From contig NC_018513.1 of assembly GCF_000292915.1 (NCBI RefSeq), positions 1,612,001-1,676,000 on the forward strand: a stretch of DNA of 64,000 bases. The letters run 5' to 3'. A program made the position numbers and the translations under genes. Within the stretch, counting starts at the first letter, position 1. Every line of letters begins with the position of its first letter. Shown piece by piece: positions 29,140-40,023 of the stretch. The notes under the pieces are model-generated. The model did not search any database. It was given only the letters and a program-made list of their open reading frames with translations, and had not been told where the DNA came from. The stretch comes from Burkholderia cepacia GG4. Its GTDB lineage: Bacteria > Pseudomonadota > Gammaproteobacteria > Burkholderiales > Burkholderiaceae.

Positions 29140-30762
29140 TCAGCGCTTGAGTGCTGCGCGCGCGCGTTCGATCAGCGCGGTGGTCGACGAATCGTGCTTC
29201 GCGGGATCGACCGACTCGGCCGACAGGTCGGCTTCGACGACCTTGCCGAGAATCTTGCCGAGCTCGACGCCCCACTGGTCGAACGGATTGATGTCCCACA
29301 CCGTCGCCTGCACCAGCACCTTGTGCTCGTAGAGTGCGATCAGCGCGCCGAGCGTGCGCGGCGTCAGCGCATCGACGAGCAGCGTCGTCGTCGGGCGATT
29401 GCCGGGGAAGGTCAGGTGCGGCGCGAGCGCTTCCTTGCCGGGGCCGGCGACCTTGCGCGCTTCGTCGAGCGTGCGGCCGAGCATCAATGCTTCACTCTGC
29501 GCGAAGCAGTTCGCGAGCAGCTTCGGATGATGGCTCGCGAGCGGATGCTCTGGCGTCAGCACCGCGACGAAGTCGATCGGCACGATCGTCGGGCCCTGGT
29601 GCAGCATCTGGAAAAACGCGTGCTGGCCGTTGGTGCCCGGCTCGCCCCACGTGACGGCCGACGTCGGGTAGTCGACGAACGTACCGTCCAGGCGCGCTGA
29701 CTTGCCGTTGCTTTCCATCTCGAGCTGCTGCAGATACGACGGCAGGTAGTGCAGGGCTTCCGAATACGGCGCGACGAGGTAGCTTTGCGAGCCGAAGAAG
29801 TTGCGGTACCAGATGCCGATCAGGCCGAGCAGCACCGGCAGGTTGCGCTCGAGCGGCGCTTCGCGGAAATGGCGGTCCATGTCGTTCGCGCCGGCGAGCA
29901 GTTCGTCGAACTGCTCGGGCCCGATCGCGATCATGATCGACAGGCCGACCGCCGACCACAGCGAATAGCGGCCGCCGACCCAGTCCCACATTTCGAACAC
30001 GTTGTCGGCGGAGATGCCGAACTTCACGACTTCGGCCGGGTTCGCCGACACGCCGACGAAGTGCTTCGCGAGCGCGTCCTCGGGGCAGCCGCGCGCGATG
30101 AACCAGTCGCGCAGCGAGCGTGCATTCGTCATCGTCTCGAGCGTCGTGAACGTCTTCGACACGATGATCGCAAGCGTTTCTTCCGGGTCGACCTGTTCGA
30201 GCACGCGCGCGAGATCGGCGCCGTCGACGTTCGACACGAAGTGAGTCGAGATGTCCGGCGTCGCGACATGGTGCAGCGCGTGCGTGACCATCTTCGGCCC
30301 GAGATCCGAGCCGCCGATGCCGATGTTGATCACGTGGCGGATGCGCTTGCCGGTGTAGCCCGTCCACGCGCCGTCGCGCACGGCGCGCGCGAAGCTCGCC
30401 ATCTTGGCGCGCTCGGCGCTGACCTGCGGATGGAACGGCGCATGCGGGTCGGTCGCGCGCAGTGCCGTGTGCAGCGCGGCGCGGCCTTCGGTCGGGTTGA
30501 CGATCTCGCCGGCGAACATCGCGTCGCGGCGCGCTTCGACGCCCGCTTCGCGGGCCAACTGCACGAGCAGGCGCAGCGTTTCGTCGTTGATGCGGTTCTT
30601 CGAGAAATCGGCCGCGAGGCCGCCGCCCGGGATCGTGAAGCGTTCGGCGCGAGTCGGTGCGCGGTCGTTTTCCGGCGTGAACCAGTCGCGCAGCCGTGCA
30701 TGGCGGATTTGTTCGAAGTGGGATTGAAGGGCAGTCCAGGCGGGGAGCGAATTCAGCGTCAT
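29140..30762 (-). CDS. pgi: Glucose-6-phosphate isomerase
   Basis: 540-residue glycolytic enzyme interconverting glucose 6-phosphate and fructose 6-phosphate. Signatures: [18 protein letters not shown] (about 150-167), [11 protein letters not shown], and the [19 protein letters not shown] block with the catalytic His/Glu region, followed by the C-terminal [12 protein letters not shown]. Start ATG at 30762 (MTLNSLPAW) matches the normal N terminus. Burkholderia lacking 6-phosphofructokinase use Pgi mainly for gluconeogenesis and sugar-nucleotide supply. It is 111 bases downstream of nnr on the same strand. Confidence 0.98.
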   Translation of the reverse strand: MTLNSLPAWTALQSHFEQIRHARLRDWFTPENDRAPTRAERFTIPGGGLAADFSKNRINDETLRLLVQLAREAGVEARRDAMFAGEIVNPTEGRAALHTALRATDPHAPFHPQVSAERAKMASFARAVRDGAWTGYTGKRIRHVINIGIGGSDLGPKMVTHALHHVATPDISTHFVSNVDGADLARVLEQVDPEETLAIIVSKTFTTLETMTNARSLRDWFIARGCPEDALAKHFVGVSANPAEVVKFGISADNVFEMWDWVGGRYSLWSAVGLSIMIAIGPEQFDELLAGANDMDRHFREAPLERNLPVLLGLIGIWYRNFFGSQSYLVAPYSEALHYLPSYLQQLEMESNGKSARLDGTFVDYPTSAVTWGEPGTNGQHAFFQMLHQGPTIVPIDFVAVLTPEHPLASHHPKLLANCFAQSEALMLGRTLDEARKVAGPGKEALAPHLTFPGNRPTTTLLVDALTPRTLGALIALYEHKVLVQATVWDINPFDQWGVELGKILGKVVEADLSAESVDPAKHDSSTTALIERARAALKR

Positions 30763-30873
30763 GGCGGTTCGAGTGAAGCGTGAATCGGGAGGAATGCCGC
30801 GCCGGCGCATCGGGATCGGAAGGCCGGCGGACGAGCGGGCCCGCCGTGCGGCGGGGCACTCAGTATAGCGGCG

Positions 30874-32418
30874 TTATATGTCGGCGCGCGGCGACGGGTA
30901 AAAAAGGCGATTGATCAGCGTGCGCACCATCGGTGCGAGTTCGCCCGCGGTGAGACCGGCCGGCCCCGTGCCGCTCGCGGTCAGCGTGTCGGCCGCGAGG
31001 CCGTGCAGGTAGACACCCGCGAGCGCGGCTTCATACGGCGTGACACGCTGCGCGAGCAACGCGCCGATCAGGCCACCGAGCACGTCGCCGGTGCCGCCGG
31101 TGGCGAGCGCGGCATTGCCGGTCGGGTTGATCGTCAGGCGGCCGTCGGGAGCCGCAATCACCGTGCCCGAGCCCTTCAGCACGACGATGCTCGCGTAGCG
31201 GGCGGCAAGCGCCTGTGCCGCGGCCAGCCGATCGTGCTGCACCGTCGCGGTGTCGCTGCCGAGCAGTCGGGCTGCCTCGAGCGGATGCGGCGTCAGCACG
31301 CATGCATGGCCGCGCGCGCCGCGGGCGGCCACGGCGGCCGCGAGATCGGCGTGTGTCGCGACGAGGTTGAGTGCGTCGGCGTCGAGCAGCGTCGCGGCGT
31401 CGTGCGCAAGCATGCTGCGCACGAGGGTGGCCGCGGCCTCGCGTGTGCCCAGGCCGCAGCCGGCCGCGATCGCGGACATCGCATCGAGGTCGAGGTTGTC
31501 CGCCGGATGCAGCATCAGCTCGGGGAATGGCGGATCGTACGGCGGCGCGCCGGCGCCGAGAAAGCCGACGTGCACCTTGCCGGCGCCTGCGAACAGCGCG
31601 GCGCGCGCGGCGAGGATCGGCGCGCCGCACATGCCGGTGTCGCCGCCGAGCACCGCGAGGCTGCCGAACGTGCCCTTGTGCGACGCGAACGCGCGCGCGG
31701 GCAACGCGGCGGCGAACCGCGCCGGCTCGTTCAGCACGATGGCCGGCTCGGCGGGCGGCGCGACGTCGAGCGATGCGATGTCGATCTCGCCGGCAAGGTC
31801 GCGGCCGTCGCCGGTGTAAAGGCCCGGCTTCGCGCCGATGAAGGTGAGCGTATGCGTCGCGGCGACGGCGACGCCCGCGCCGACGATCCGGCCCGTGTCG
31901 CTGTCCAGTCCGCTCGGCACGTCGAGCGCGAGCACGCGGCCGCCGCTGCGGGCGTGCGCGGCGATGCGCGCTGCCTGCGCGGCGAACCGGCCGTCGAGTG
32001 CGCGACCGAGGCCGATTCCGAACAATCCGTCGACGACCCACGCATAGCCGTCGAGCGATGCGGGCGGGTCGGCCGATAGCGGCACGCCGGCCGCGCGCGC
32101 GAGGCCGAGCGCCCATTGCGCGTCGTCCGGCTTGACCGGCACGGGCAGCCACGCCTGTGTCGCGACGCCGAGCTGCTGGAGCTGTGCGGCGGCCACCAGC
32201 GCGTCGCCGCCGTTGTTGCCGGGGCCGACCGCGAACCAGACCGGACGCGCGTCGCCGGCGACCCGTTCGGACAGCCAGCGCGCGGCGGCGGCGCCCGCGC
32301 GGCCCATCAGCGTGTGCGGCGGCAGTTCGGCGGTCGCGGCGGCTTCGGCCGCGCGCAGGTCGGCAACGCGCAGCAGCGCGAGCGGGGCGGAGTCGGGGAG
32401 CAGGCGGGCAATCGTCAT
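30874..32418 (-). CDS. nnr: Bifunctional NAD(P)H-hydrate epimerase / ADP-dependent NAD(P)H-hydrate dehydratase
   Basis: 514-residue repair enzyme that restores hydrated NADH and NADPH. The N-terminal epimerase (YjeF_N, about 1-215) has GPGNNGGDALVAA at 65-77 and the VDGLFGIGLGRAL segment. The C-terminal ribokinase-like dehydratase (about 225-510) has VLTPHPLEAARLL, VVLKGSGTVIAAPDG and the nucleotide-binding NPTGNAALATGGTGDVLGG. Both halves look complete. It follows the FAD dehydrogenase gene by 52 bases on the same strand, so the two are probably co-transcribed. Confidence 0.95.
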   Translation of the reverse strand: MTIARLLPDSAPLALLRVADLRAAEAAATAELPPHTLMGRAGAAAARWLSERVAGDARPVWFAVGPGNNGGDALVAAAQLQQLGVATQAWLPVPVKPDDAQWALGLARAAGVPLSADPPASLDGYAWVVDGLFGIGLGRALDGRFAAQAARIAAHARSGGRVLALDVPSGLDSDTGRIVGAGVAVAATHTLTFIGAKPGLYTGDGRDLAGEIDIASLDVAPPAEPAIVLNEPARFAAALPARAFASHKGTFGSLAVLGGDTGMCGAPILAARAALFAGAGKVHVGFLGAGAPPYDPPFPELMLHPADNLDLDAMSAIAAGCGLGTREAAATLVRSMLAHDAATLLDADALNLVATHADLAAAVAARGARGHACVLTPHPLEAARLLGSDTATVQHDRLAAAQALAARYASIVVLKGSGTVIAAPDGRLTINPTGNAALATGGTGDVLGGLIGALLAQRVTPYEAALAGVYLHGLAADTLTASGTGPAGLTAGELAPMVRTLINRLFYPSPRADI

Positions 32419-32470
32419 CGCGGGGTCATGGCGGCGGGGCGGTGGCCGCCCCGGGACGGGCCCGCGGCGG

Positions 32471-33775
32471 TCAGGTCGTGAAGCGCGCGGCGTTCAGCGC
32501 GGAGAGCGTGTCGGCGGGCCACTGCTGCGTGTTGCCGCCGAGGTAATCGGTCACCACTTTAGCAGACCCGCACGCGAGGCCCCAACCGGCCGGGCCGTGG
32601 CCGAAATTGACGAATACGCGCGGATGCGGGGTCGGGCCGACGACCGGCAGGCCGTCCGGCGACAGCAGTTGCATGCCTTGCCACGACAGGGCGGCGGAAA
32701 TCTTCGCCGCGCCCGGCACCCAGTCGTGGACGGCCTGGCCGAGCAGCGCGAGCGCGGCCTCGGACAGCGGCTCGGATAGCGGTTTCGCCGTGTCGGCGAG
32801 GCTCTGCAGCACCGCGCCGCCGCCCACGCGCAGTCGCTGATGGGTGCGGGTGATCGAGATCCGCTTGATCGAATCGACGACGTTCAGGTGCGGCGCATGC
32901 TCTTCGTACGCGACCGGCGCGGTCAGCGTGTGGGTGCGGACCGGATGCAGCGGCAGCCGCCATCCGAGCCGTTCGAGCAGCGTCAGGCTGCCGGCGCCGG
33001 CGGCGACCACGATCGCGTCGGCCGAAATCACGTCGACCTCGCGCGCCTTCGTCGCGTGCCGTCCGCTGCCCGACGGTGCGAGCTCGACCGCGGCGCGGCC
33101 GGTGTCGATGCGGATCGCGGTGACGTCTGCGCCGAAGCGGAACTGCACGCCGTGCTCGTCGAGCGCCTGCTTGACCAGTTTCGCGAACAGCGGGCAGTTC
33201 CCGGTGCGCTCGGTCTCGAGCAGCACGCCGCCGGCGAAGCCGGGCTCGGCCGGCACCGACGGCTCGAGTGCCGCGCATTCTGCGGCGCTCAGCACGCGGT
33301 ACGGCTGGTCGAGCGTGCGCAGCAGGTCGAGCGCCGGCTGCAGCGCTTCCCAGTCGCGCGGGTCGCGCACGACGTGCAGGATCCCGGGTTTCTGCTCGAA
33401 TTCGAGTTCGAAGCGCGCCTCGATATCGGCGAGGGTTTCGCGCGACGCGTCGATCAGCGGGTGCAGCCGTGCGTACTGCGCGGTGAATGCATCGGGCTCG
33501 TGCAGCGCGGTGAGCTGCTTGACGAAGCGGCGTACGCCGCCGTTGAAGCCCGGCTTGTAGACGATGCCGGTGTCGCGCGACTGGCGCTGGCGCATGAAGG
33601 TCGGGCCGAACCAGACGTCGAGCGGGCTCGGCAGCAGCGTGCCGCCGTCGCCGTAGGTCGCGCCCTGCGCGACGGTCGCGTGGCGTTCGACCACGCACAC
33701 GCGATGGCCGGCCGCGCGCAGCTGGTAGGCGGTGGCGACGCCGCTGATTCCGCCGCCGATGACGATGACATCCAT
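32471..33775 (-). CDS. FAD-dependent amino-acid oxidoreductase (DadA-like)
   Basis: 434-residue flavoprotein of the D-amino acid dehydrogenase/glycine oxidase family. The N-terminal dinucleotide motif is VIVIGGGISGVATAYQLRAAGHRVCVVER (first 31 residues), followed by QGATYGDGGTLLPSPLDVWF typical of DadA. C-terminal segments GMQLLSPDGLPVVGPTPHPRVFVNFGHGPAGWGLACGSAKVVTDYL complete the FAD site. It likely oxidises a D-amino acid or imino acid and passes electrons to the respiratory chain; substrate unknown. Start ATG 33775. A 9-bp GC hairpin (33791-33812) lies in its leader. Confidence 0.88.
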   Translation of the reverse strand: MDVIVIGGGISGVATAYQLRAAGHRVCVVERHATVAQGATYGDGGTLLPSPLDVWFGPTFMRQRQSRDTGIVYKPGFNGGVRRFVKQLTALHEPDAFTAQYARLHPLIDASRETLADIEARFELEFEQKPGILHVVRDPRDWEALQPALDLLRTLDQPYRVLSAAECAALEPSVPAEPGFAGGVLLETERTGNCPLFAKLVKQALDEHGVQFRFGADVTAIRIDTGRAAVELAPSGSGRHATKAREVDVISADAIVVAAGAGSLTLLERLGWRLPLHPVRTHTLTAPVAYEEHAPHLNVVDSIKRISITRTHQRLRVGGGAVLQSLADTAKPLSEPLSEAALALLGQAVHDWVPGAAKISAALSWQGMQLLSPDGLPVVGPTPHPRVFVNFGHGPAGWGLACGSAKVVTDYLGGNTQQWPADTLSALNAARFTT

Positions 33776-34104
33776 GGATTGCTTCGATGACGGGCGGCGC
33801 GCACGCCGCCCGGTGAGGATTCGCTGACGGGCCCCGGCCCGGTGAACCGGGAATGATAGCGCCAAAATCGCGGAAACCGACGTCACGCGACCCCATCCTA
33901 TTCCGCCGTCGTGCGGTCGCCGGCTGCCGGGGCCGGGCGAGGCGGCCCGGCGTGCGGCCGCGTGCGGCGGGTGCCGGTGCACCGTCGCGGTGCACGACGG
34001 GTGCCGATCGGCCGGTCTGGGATGACCGACTTCCGGGTATAATTGCGGCCTTCCTTTCGCCCCACGTCGCCACCTCGCGCGACTCATCGACGTCAGTCCA
34101 GCCC
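33776..34104. other. Divergent intergenic region, dadA-like / purL
   Basis: 329 bases without a gene. It contains two perfect hairpins, 33791-33799 with 33804-33812 (9 bp, 4-base loop) just before the dadA-like start on the minus strand, and 33977-33984 with 33988-33995 (8 bp, loop TCG). A perfect TATAAT at 34038-34043 is 61 bases before the purL ATG. Confidence 0.6.
34038..34043 (+). promoter_or_regulatory. Putative -10 box of purL
   Basis: Perfect TATAAT preceded by GGG; no convincing -35 is 16-18 bases upstream, so an activator or alternative spacing may be used. Confidence 0.45.
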
Positions 34105-37100
34105 ATGGCTCACTTCTCGTGTTTTCCCGGCGCTTCGGCCCTCTCCGATTTCCGTCAAACCCGTCTGCTCGACACGCTCAGGCAAATCGACGCCAACATC
34201 GTCGCGGTGCGCGGCCAGTTCCTGCACTTCGTCAATGCGGCCGAGCCGCTGTCGGCCGACGACAGCGTGCGCATCGGCGCGCTGATGCACTACGGCGCGC
34301 CGTTCGTGCCGGCGGCCGAGAAAGGGACGGCCGAGACCTTCGTCGTGCTGCCGCGCTTCGGCACGGTCTCGCCGTGGGCGAGCAAGGCGACCGACATCGC
34401 GCAGCACTGCGGCCTCACGCAGGTGCGCCGCATCGAGCGCGGCGTCGAATTCACGGTCACGCTGAAGTCGGGCCTGCTCGGCGGCAAGAAGGCGCTGTCC
34501 GACGACGCGCGCGCAGCGGTTGCGGCCGCGCTGCATGACCGGATGACCGAAAGCGTGGTCGCCGCGCGCGACGACGCGAAGCACCTGTTCGACGAACTGC
34601 CGGCCAAGCCGCTCGCGACCGTCGACGTGCTGGGCGTCGGCCGCGGCGCGCTCGAGCGCGCGAACGTCGAGCTGGGCCTCGCGCTCGCCGACGACGAGAT
34701 CGACTACCTGGTCGACGCGTTCCGCAAGCTCGAACGCAACCCGACCGACGTCGAGCTGATGATGTTCGCGCAGGCGAACAGCGAGCACTGCCGCCACAAG
34801 ATCTTCAACGCGCAGTGGACGATCGACGGCGAAGCGCAGGACATGTCGCTGTTCGCGATGATCCGCAACACCGAGAAGCTGAATCCGCAGGGCACGATCG
34901 TCGCGTATTCGGACAACTCGTCGATCATGGTGGGTGCCGAAGCCGAGCGCTGGTTCCCGCGCAACGCAGGCGCGGCCGGCGAGCCGGGTGAGCGTTATGG
35001 CCGCCACACCGAGCTCACGCACACGCTGATGAAGGTCGAGACGCACAACCACCCGACGGCGATCTCGCCGTTCCCGGGCGCGGCGACCGGCGCGGGCGGC
35101 GAGATCCGCGACGAGGGCGCGACGGGCCGCGGCGCGCGTCCGAAGGCCGGCCTCACGGGCTTCACGGTGTCGAACCTCGACCTGCCCGAGGCACGCCAGT
35201 CGTGGGAAAACGCACGCGACGCGGCGCAGCCGGTCGGCGAGCGCAACCCGAACGACGCGCACGGCCCGTACGGCCGCCCGGACCGCATCGCGTCGCCGCT
35301 GCAGATCATGATCGACGGCCCGCTCGGCGGCGCCGCGTTCAACAACGAATTCGGCCGCCCGAACCTCGGCGGCTATTTCCGCGTGTACGAGCAGAACGTC
35401 GGCGGGAAGGTGCACGGCTATCACAAGCCGATCATGATCGCGGGCGGCCTCGGCAACATCGCCGATCAGCATACGCACAAGCACGACGTGCCGGCCGGCT
35501 CGCTGCTGATCCAGATCGGCGGCCCCGGCATGCGGATCGGCATGGGCGGCGGCGCGGCGAGCTCGATGGCGACCGGCGCGAACACGGCCGAGCTCGACTT
35601 CGACTCGGTGCAGCGCGGCAACCCGGAAATCGAGCGACGCGCGCAGGAAGTGATCAACGGCTGCTGGCAGCTCGGCGCGGAAAACCCGATCCTGAGCATC
35701 CATGACGTCGGTGCGGGCGGCCTGTCGAACGCGTTCCCGGAAATCGTCGACGGCGCGGGCAAGGGCGCGCGCTTCGAACTGCGCAAGGTTGCGCTCGAGG
35801 AATCGGGCCTGTCGCCGCGCGAAATCTGGTCGAACGAAGCGCAGGAGCGCTACGTGCTGGCGATCGCGCCGGCCGACCTGCCGCGCTTCGAGGCAATCTG
35901 CGCACGTGAGCGCTGCCCGTTCGCGGTGGTCGGCGTGGCCACCGACGAGCGCGAGCTGCAGCTCGTCGACGACGAAGCGACGGGCACGGATGAATTCCCG
36001 GTCGACATGCCGATGGAAGTGCTGCTCGGCAAGCCGCCGCGCATGCATCGCGACGTCGCGCGCGTCGCGACCGAGCGCACGCCGGTCGACGTGACGGGCA
36101 TCGCGCTGTCGGAAGTGGCGGTCGACGTGCTGAAGCACCCGACGGTCGGCAGCAAGTCGTTCCTGATCACGATCGGCGACCGTTCGGTCGGCGGCACGTC
36201 GGTGCGCGACCAGATGGTCGGCCCGTGGCAGGTGCCGGTGGCCGACTGCGCGGTCACCGCGCTCGACTACGCGGGCTTCAAGGGCGAGGCGATGACGATG
36301 GCCGAGCGCACGCCGCTCGCGGTGATCGATGCACCCGCATCGGGCCGCATGGCCGTCGGCGAGGCGATCACGAACATCGCGAGTGCGCCGATCGCATCGC
36401 TCGACAAGCTGAAGCTGTCGGCGAACTGGATGGCTGCGTGCGGCACGGCCGGCGAGGACGCCGCGCTGTTCGACACGGTCAAGGCGATCGGCATGGAGCT
36501 GTGCCCGGCCCTCGGGATCGGCATCCCGGTCGGCAAGGACTCGCTGTCGATGAAAACGAAGTGGGACGAGCAGGGCGTCGCGAAGGAAGTGGTGTCGCCG
36601 GTGTCGCTGATCATCTCCGCGTTCGCGCCGGTCGAGGACGTGCGCCGTCACCTGACGCCGCAACTGCGCCGCGTCGCCGATGCGGGCGACAGCGTGCTGA
36701 TCGCGATCGATCTCGGCCGCGGCAAGAACCGGATGGGCGGCAGCATCTTCGCGCAAGTGACGCAGCAGGTCGGCGACACGACGCCGGACGTCGACGACGC
36801 GGAAGACCTGAAGCGCTTCTTCAACGCGATCCAGTCGCTCAATGCGCAGGACAAGCTGCTTGCGTACCACGACCGCTCGGACGGCGGCCTGTGGGCGACG
36901 GTGTGCGAAATGGCGTTCGCGGGCCATGCCGGCGTGTCGCTGAACGTCGACATGCTGACGCTCGACCCGAACCACGAATCCGACTACGGCGACGCGAAGG
37001 ACTGGGCGAAGCAGACGAGCGGCCGTCGTGACGACCGCACGCTGCGCGCGCTGTTCTCGGAAGAACTCGGCGCCGTCGTGCAGGTGCGTGCGACCGACCG

Positions 37101-38169
37101 TGACGCGGTGCTCGGCGCGCTGCGCGAGTTCGGCCTGTCGGCGTGCTCGCACGTGATCGGCTCGGTCAACGACCGCGACGTGATCGAGGTGTACCGCGAC
37201 GCGAAGAAGATCTTCGACGCACCGCGTACCGAACTCCATCGCGCGTGGGGCGAAGTGAGCTGGCGCATCGCGCGCCTGCGCGACAACCCCGCATGCGCTG
37301 ATGCCGAATACGACGCGCTGCTCGACGCGGCCGATCCGGGCATCTCGCCGGTGCTGAGCTTCGATCCGGCCGACGACATCGCCGCGCCGTTCATCGCGAC
37401 CGGCGCACGGCCGCGCGTCGCGATCCTGCGCGAGCAGGGCGTGAACTCGCACCTGGAAACGGCCTACGCATTCGATCGCGCGGGCTTCGATGCACACGAC
37501 GTGCACATGAGCGACCTGCTCGCCGGTCGCGCGAATCTTGCCGATTTCGCGGGTGCGGTCGCATGCGGCGGCTTCTCGTACGGCGACGTGCTGGGCGCGG
37601 GCGAAGGCTGGGCGAAGACGATCCGCTTCAACGCGAACCTCGCCGACATGTTCTCGGCGTTCTTCGCGCGTCCGGACACGTTCGCCCTCGGCATCTGCAA
37701 CGGCTGCCAGATGCTGTCGAGCATCGCGTCGATGATCCCGGGCGCGGAAGCGTGGCCGAAGTTCACGCGCAACAAGTCCGAGCAATTCGAAGCGCGCTTC
37801 TCGTTCGTCGAAGTGGAGAAGTCGCCGTCGATCTTCTTCGCGGGCATGGAAGGCTCGCGGATTCCGGTGGCGGTCGCGCACGGCGAAGGCTATGCGGACT
37901 TCTCGCAGCAGGGCGACATCGATCGCGTCGCGGTCGCGATGCGCTACGTCGACCACCGCGGCGAAGCGACCGAGCGCTATCCGTTCAACCCGAACGGGTC
38001 GCCGGCCGGCATCACGTCGGTCACGACGGCCGACGGCCGTTTCTCGGTGCTGATGCCGCACATGGAGCGCGTCCATCGCACGGTCACGATGAGCTGGCAT
38101 CCGGAAGACTGGGACGAAGCGAGCCCGTGGATGCGCGTGTTCCGCAACGCACGCCGCTGGATCGGCTGA
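34105..38169 (+). CDS. purL: Phosphoribosylformylglycinamidine synthase
   Basis: 1354-residue large PurL, fourth step of purine synthesis: FGAR plus glutamine and ATP to FGAM. N-terminal PurS-like part, linker with [15 protein letters not shown] sequence ([14 protein letters not shown]), two AIRS-like synthetase domains ([42 protein letters not shown]), and a C-terminal glutaminase whose nucleophile Cys1198 is in [10 protein letters not shown]. The ATG at 34105 is the usual start ([17 protein letters not shown]). The GNAT gene starts within its stop codon. Confidence 0.98.
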   Translation: MAHFSCFPGASALSDFRQTRLLDTLRQIDANIVAVRGQFLHFVNAAEPLSADDSVRIGALMHYGAPFVPAAEKGTAETFVVLPRFGTVSPWASKATDIAQHCGLTQVRRIERGVEFTVTLKSGLLGGKKALSDDARAAVAAALHDRMTESVVAARDDAKHLFDELPAKPLATVDVLGVGRGALERANVELGLALADDEIDYLVDAFRKLERNPTDVELMMFAQANSEHCRHKIFNAQWTIDGEAQDMSLFAMIRNTEKLNPQGTIVAYSDNSSIMVGAEAERWFPRNAGAAGEPGERYGRHTELTHTLMKVETHNHPTAISPFPGAATGAGGEIRDEGATGRGARPKAGLTGFTVSNLDLPEARQSWENARDAAQPVGERNPNDAHGPYGRPDRIASPLQIMIDGPLGGAAFNNEFGRPNLGGYFRVYEQNVGGKVHGYHKPIMIAGGLGNIADQHTHKHDVPAGSLLIQIGGPGMRIGMGGGAASSMATGANTAELDFDSVQRGNPEIERRAQEVINGCWQLGAENPILSIHDVGAGGLSNAFPEIVDGAGKGARFELRKVALEESGLSPREIWSNEAQERYVLAIAPADLPRFEAICARERCPFAVVGVATDERELQLVDDEATGTDEFPVDMPMEVLLGKPPRMHRDVARVATERTPVDVTGIALSEVAVDVLKHPTVGSKSFLITIGDRSVGGTSVRDQMVGPWQVPVADCAVTALDYAGFKGEAMTMAERTPLAVIDAPASGRMAVGEAITNIASAPIASLDKLKLSANWMAACGTAGEDAALFDTVKAIGMELCPALGIGIPVGKDSLSMKTKWDEQGVAKEVVSPVSLIISAFAPVEDVRRHLTPQLRRVADAGDSVLIAIDLGRGKNRMGGSIFAQVTQQVGDTTPDVDDAEDLKRFFNAIQSLNAQDKLLAYHDRSDGGLWATVCEMAFAGHAGVSLNVDMLTLDPNHESDYGDAKDWAKQTSGRRDDRTLRALFSEELGAVVQVRATDRDAVLGALREFGLSACSHVIGSVNDRDVIEVYRDAKKIFDAPRTELHRAWGEVSWRIARLRDNPACADAEYDALLDAADPGISPVLSFDPADDIAAPFIATGARPRVAILREQGVNSHLETAYAFDRAGFDAHDVHMSDLLAGRANLADFAGAVACGGFSYGDVLGAGEGWAKTIRFNANLADMFSAFFARPDTFALGICNGCQMLSSIASMIPGAEAWPKFTRNKSEQFEARFSFVEVEKSPSIFFAGMEGSRIPVAVAHGEGYADFSQQGDIDRVAVAMRYVDHRGEATERYPFNPNGSPAGITSVTTADGRFSVLMPHMERVHRTVTMSWHPEDWDEASPWMRVFRNARRWIG

Positions 38170-38708
38170 TGTTCGATCCGCACGCACCGGTCGACGTCGT
38201 CACGCTGCGCGGCGAACGCGCCAGCGACGTCGATGCGATCGGTCGCGTGATCGTGGCCGCGTTCGCGGACGAGCCGCAGCACGGGCAGTTCGAGCGGCAG
38301 ATCGTTGATGCGCTGCGCGTGGATGGCGTGCTCAGCGTGTCACTCGTCGCGGAGCGTGACGAGCGCCTGATTGGTCACGTCGCGTTTTCGCCGGTCTCGA
38401 TCGGCGGTGAGCCGGCCGGCAGCCAGCAATGGTACGGGCTCGCGCCGCTCGCGGTGCGGCCCGAATGCCGGCGCCTGAGCATCGGTGCGGGGCTCGTGCG
38501 CACCGGGCTCGACGCGTTGCGCCGGCTCGGCGCGCGCGGCTGCGTCGTGCTCGGCGATCCCGCGTACTACGCGCGTTTCGGCTTCGTGCCGTCCGGCGAT
38601 CTCGTGTTCCCGGCTGCGCCGCCCGGGTATTTTCTCGCGCTGGCGTTCGACGAAGCCGCACCGCCGTCGGGCGAGGTGCGCTATCACGACGTGTTTCATC
38701 CGGCATAG
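38169..38708 (+). CDS. GNAT family N-acetyltransferase (YhbS-like)
   Basis: 179-residue acetyltransferase. The start overlaps the purL stop by one base (TGATG), so it is translationally coupled. Acetyl-CoA-binding motif A is seen around GLAPLAVRPECRRLSIGAGLVRTGLDALRRLGARGCVVLGD (about 85-125), followed by YYARFGFVP, typical of YhbS relatives. Substrate unknown. A strong terminator follows 40 bases after the stop. Confidence 0.9.
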   Translation: MFDPHAPVDVVTLRGERASDVDAIGRVIVAAFADEPQHGQFERQIVDALRVDGVLSVSLVAERDERLIGHVAFSPVSIGGEPAGSQQWYGLAPLAVRPECRRLSIGAGLVRTGLDALRRLGARGCVVLGDPAYYARFGFVPSGDLVFPAAPPGYFLALAFDEAAPPSGEVRYHDVFHPA

Positions 38709-38747
38709 TGGTTCGCTGCGCCGCTCGCACGTGATCCTGCAGTCCTG

Positions 38748-38775
38748 AAAAAGCCGCATTCAAGCGGCTTTTTTT
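38748..38775 (+). terminator. Terminator after purL and the GNAT gene
   Basis: Stem AAAAAGCCGC (38748-38757) with GCGGCTTTTT (38764-38773), loop ATTCAA, T run of seven. Confidence 0.88.
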
Positions 38776-38864
38776 GCGCAGTCGCCGCGATGAATCGGCT
38801 GCGGTTTTGCGACCGTGTCCGCGTCGACGCGCTGGATCGAGACGAAGCCGGACCGCAAGCGCGC

Positions 38865-38897
38865 ATGAAAAAGGCCGCTCCATGGAGCGGCCTTTGC
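38865..38897 (-). terminator. Terminator of the yciB-bolA-parvulin operon
   Basis: 26-base perfect palindrome 38870-38895 around CCATGG; on the minus strand it ends in TTTTT (38871-38867), 18 bases after the parvulin stop. Confidence 0.85.
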
Positions 38898-38912
38898 GTG
38901 GGCGAGCCGACG

Positions 38913-39695
38913 TTACTGGATCTTCGCGTGCTGGCGCAGACCTTCCTCGAACGCCTGCAGCTTCTGCTGCACGAGCTGCTGCGCGATCTGCGCCTTCACC
39001 TGGTCGAACGGCGGCGGGGCGATGTCGCGGATGTCGTCGACACGGATGATGTGCCAGCCGAACTGCGTCTTCACCGGCTGGTCGGTCATCTGGCCTTTCT
39101 GCAGCTGCTGCGCGGCCGCCGCGAATTCCGGCACATACGCCTTCGGGTCGGACCAGTCGAGGTCGCCGCCGTTCTTGCCCGAGCCCGGATCCTTCGAGTA
39201 CTGCTTCGCCAGATCCTCGAACTTCGCGCCGGCCTTGATCTTCGCGATCAGGTCCTTCGCCTGCTGTTCGCTGTCGACGAGGATGTGGTGCAGGTGGTAC
39301 TCGCGGTTGCCGCCGGCACCCTTCACCAGGTCGTCATAGCGCGCCTTCACTTCGGCGTCGGTCGGCTGGTTCTTCTTCAGGAAGCTCTCGATCATCGAGC
39401 GCAGCACGACCGTCTGCTGAGCGACGGCAACCTGTGCCTTCACGTCCGGGCGGTTCGGGATGCCTTCGCGGATCGCTTCCTGCATCAGGATTTCGCGGTT
39501 CACGAGTTCCTGGCGCACGGCCTGCTGCAGTTGCGGGCTGTCGGTCTGGCCTTGCTGGACGAGCTGCGCAACCATCGCATCGGCGCGCGACTTCGGAATT
39601 GGCGTGCCGTTGACGACGGCGATGTTCTGGGCGAATGCCGGTGCCGCTGCAACAGCAGCCGCCGCGACCCACAGGCGGGGGGATTTCAGGATCAT
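38913..39695 (-). CDS. Periplasmic parvulin-type peptidyl-prolyl isomerase
   Basis: 260 residues. Signal peptide MILKSPRLWVAAAAVAAAPAFA, cleaved before QNIAVVNGTPIPKSR. SurA-like N-terminal helical region about 25-125; parvulin domain about 130-225 (REYHLHHILVDSEQQAKDLIAKIKAGAKFEDLAKQYS...GGDLDWSDPKAYVPEFAAAAQQLQKGQMTDQPVKTQFGWHIIRVDD). It should fold secreted or outer-membrane proteins. Third gene of the yciB-bolA-parvulin operon, 18 bases after bolA, with a strong terminator behind it. It is distinct from PpiD at 25673. Confidence 0.93.
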   Translation of the reverse strand: MILKSPRLWVAAAAVAAAPAFAQNIAVVNGTPIPKSRADAMVAQLVQQGQTDSPQLQQAVRQELVNREILMQEAIREGIPNRPDVKAQVAVAQQTVVLRSMIESFLKKNQPTDAEVKARYDDLVKGAGGNREYHLHHILVDSEQQAKDLIAKIKAGAKFEDLAKQYSKDPGSGKNGGDLDWSDPKAYVPEFAAAAQQLQKGQMTDQPVKTQFGWHIIRVDDIRDIAPPPFDQVKAQIAQQLVQQKLQAFEEGLRQHAKIQ

Positions 39696-39713
39696 CGGGA
39701 ATTCCTGTTGAGA

Positions 39714-40022
39714 CTAGATTGAAGATTCGTTGAATTCTTCGGGCGTGTAAGCCACGATCGCGAGCGCGTGAATGCCGCGCTGCATCGCATCAGCGAGCGC
39801 ATCATACACCAGGCGGTGCCGTGCGACGCGCGGCTTGCCCGCGAAGGCGGCCGACACGATCGTCACCGTGTAGTGGCCGCCGGCGGCCGCGCCGGCGTGG
39901 CCTGCGTGCTGCGCGCTGTCGTCGCGCACGGCGAGCGACAGCGGTGCGAGCGCCGCGGTCAGGCGCGCTTCGATCAGCGCGATGCGTTCGTCGGGCGACG
40001 CGTCGAGAAAGGTGTCGGTCAT
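39714..40022 (-). CDS. bolA: BolA family protein
   Basis: 102-residue BolA/YrbA-type protein, which works with monothiol glutaredoxins in Fe-S cluster trafficking and affects envelope and stress gene expression. The conserved core is seen as IEARLTAALAPLSLAVRDDS, GGHYTVTIVSAAFAGKPRVARHRLVYDALADAM, with the invariant His in RHRLVYDAL. A short Ala/Gly/His-rich insertion HAGHAGAAAGGH precedes the core strand. Only one base separates it from yciB, so it is tightly coupled. Confidence 0.93.
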   Translation of the reverse strand: MTDTFLDASPDERIALIEARLTAALAPLSLAVRDDSAQHAGHAGAAAGGHYTVTIVSAAFAGKPRVARHRLVYDALADAMQRGIHALAIVAYTPEEFNESSI

Positions 40023-40023
40023 G

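Noticed and set aside
34093..38187. 1364-codon open frame antisense to purL
   Set aside because: Low-complexity Arg/Ala/Val/His-rich product, no start signals, fully explained by purL codon usage.
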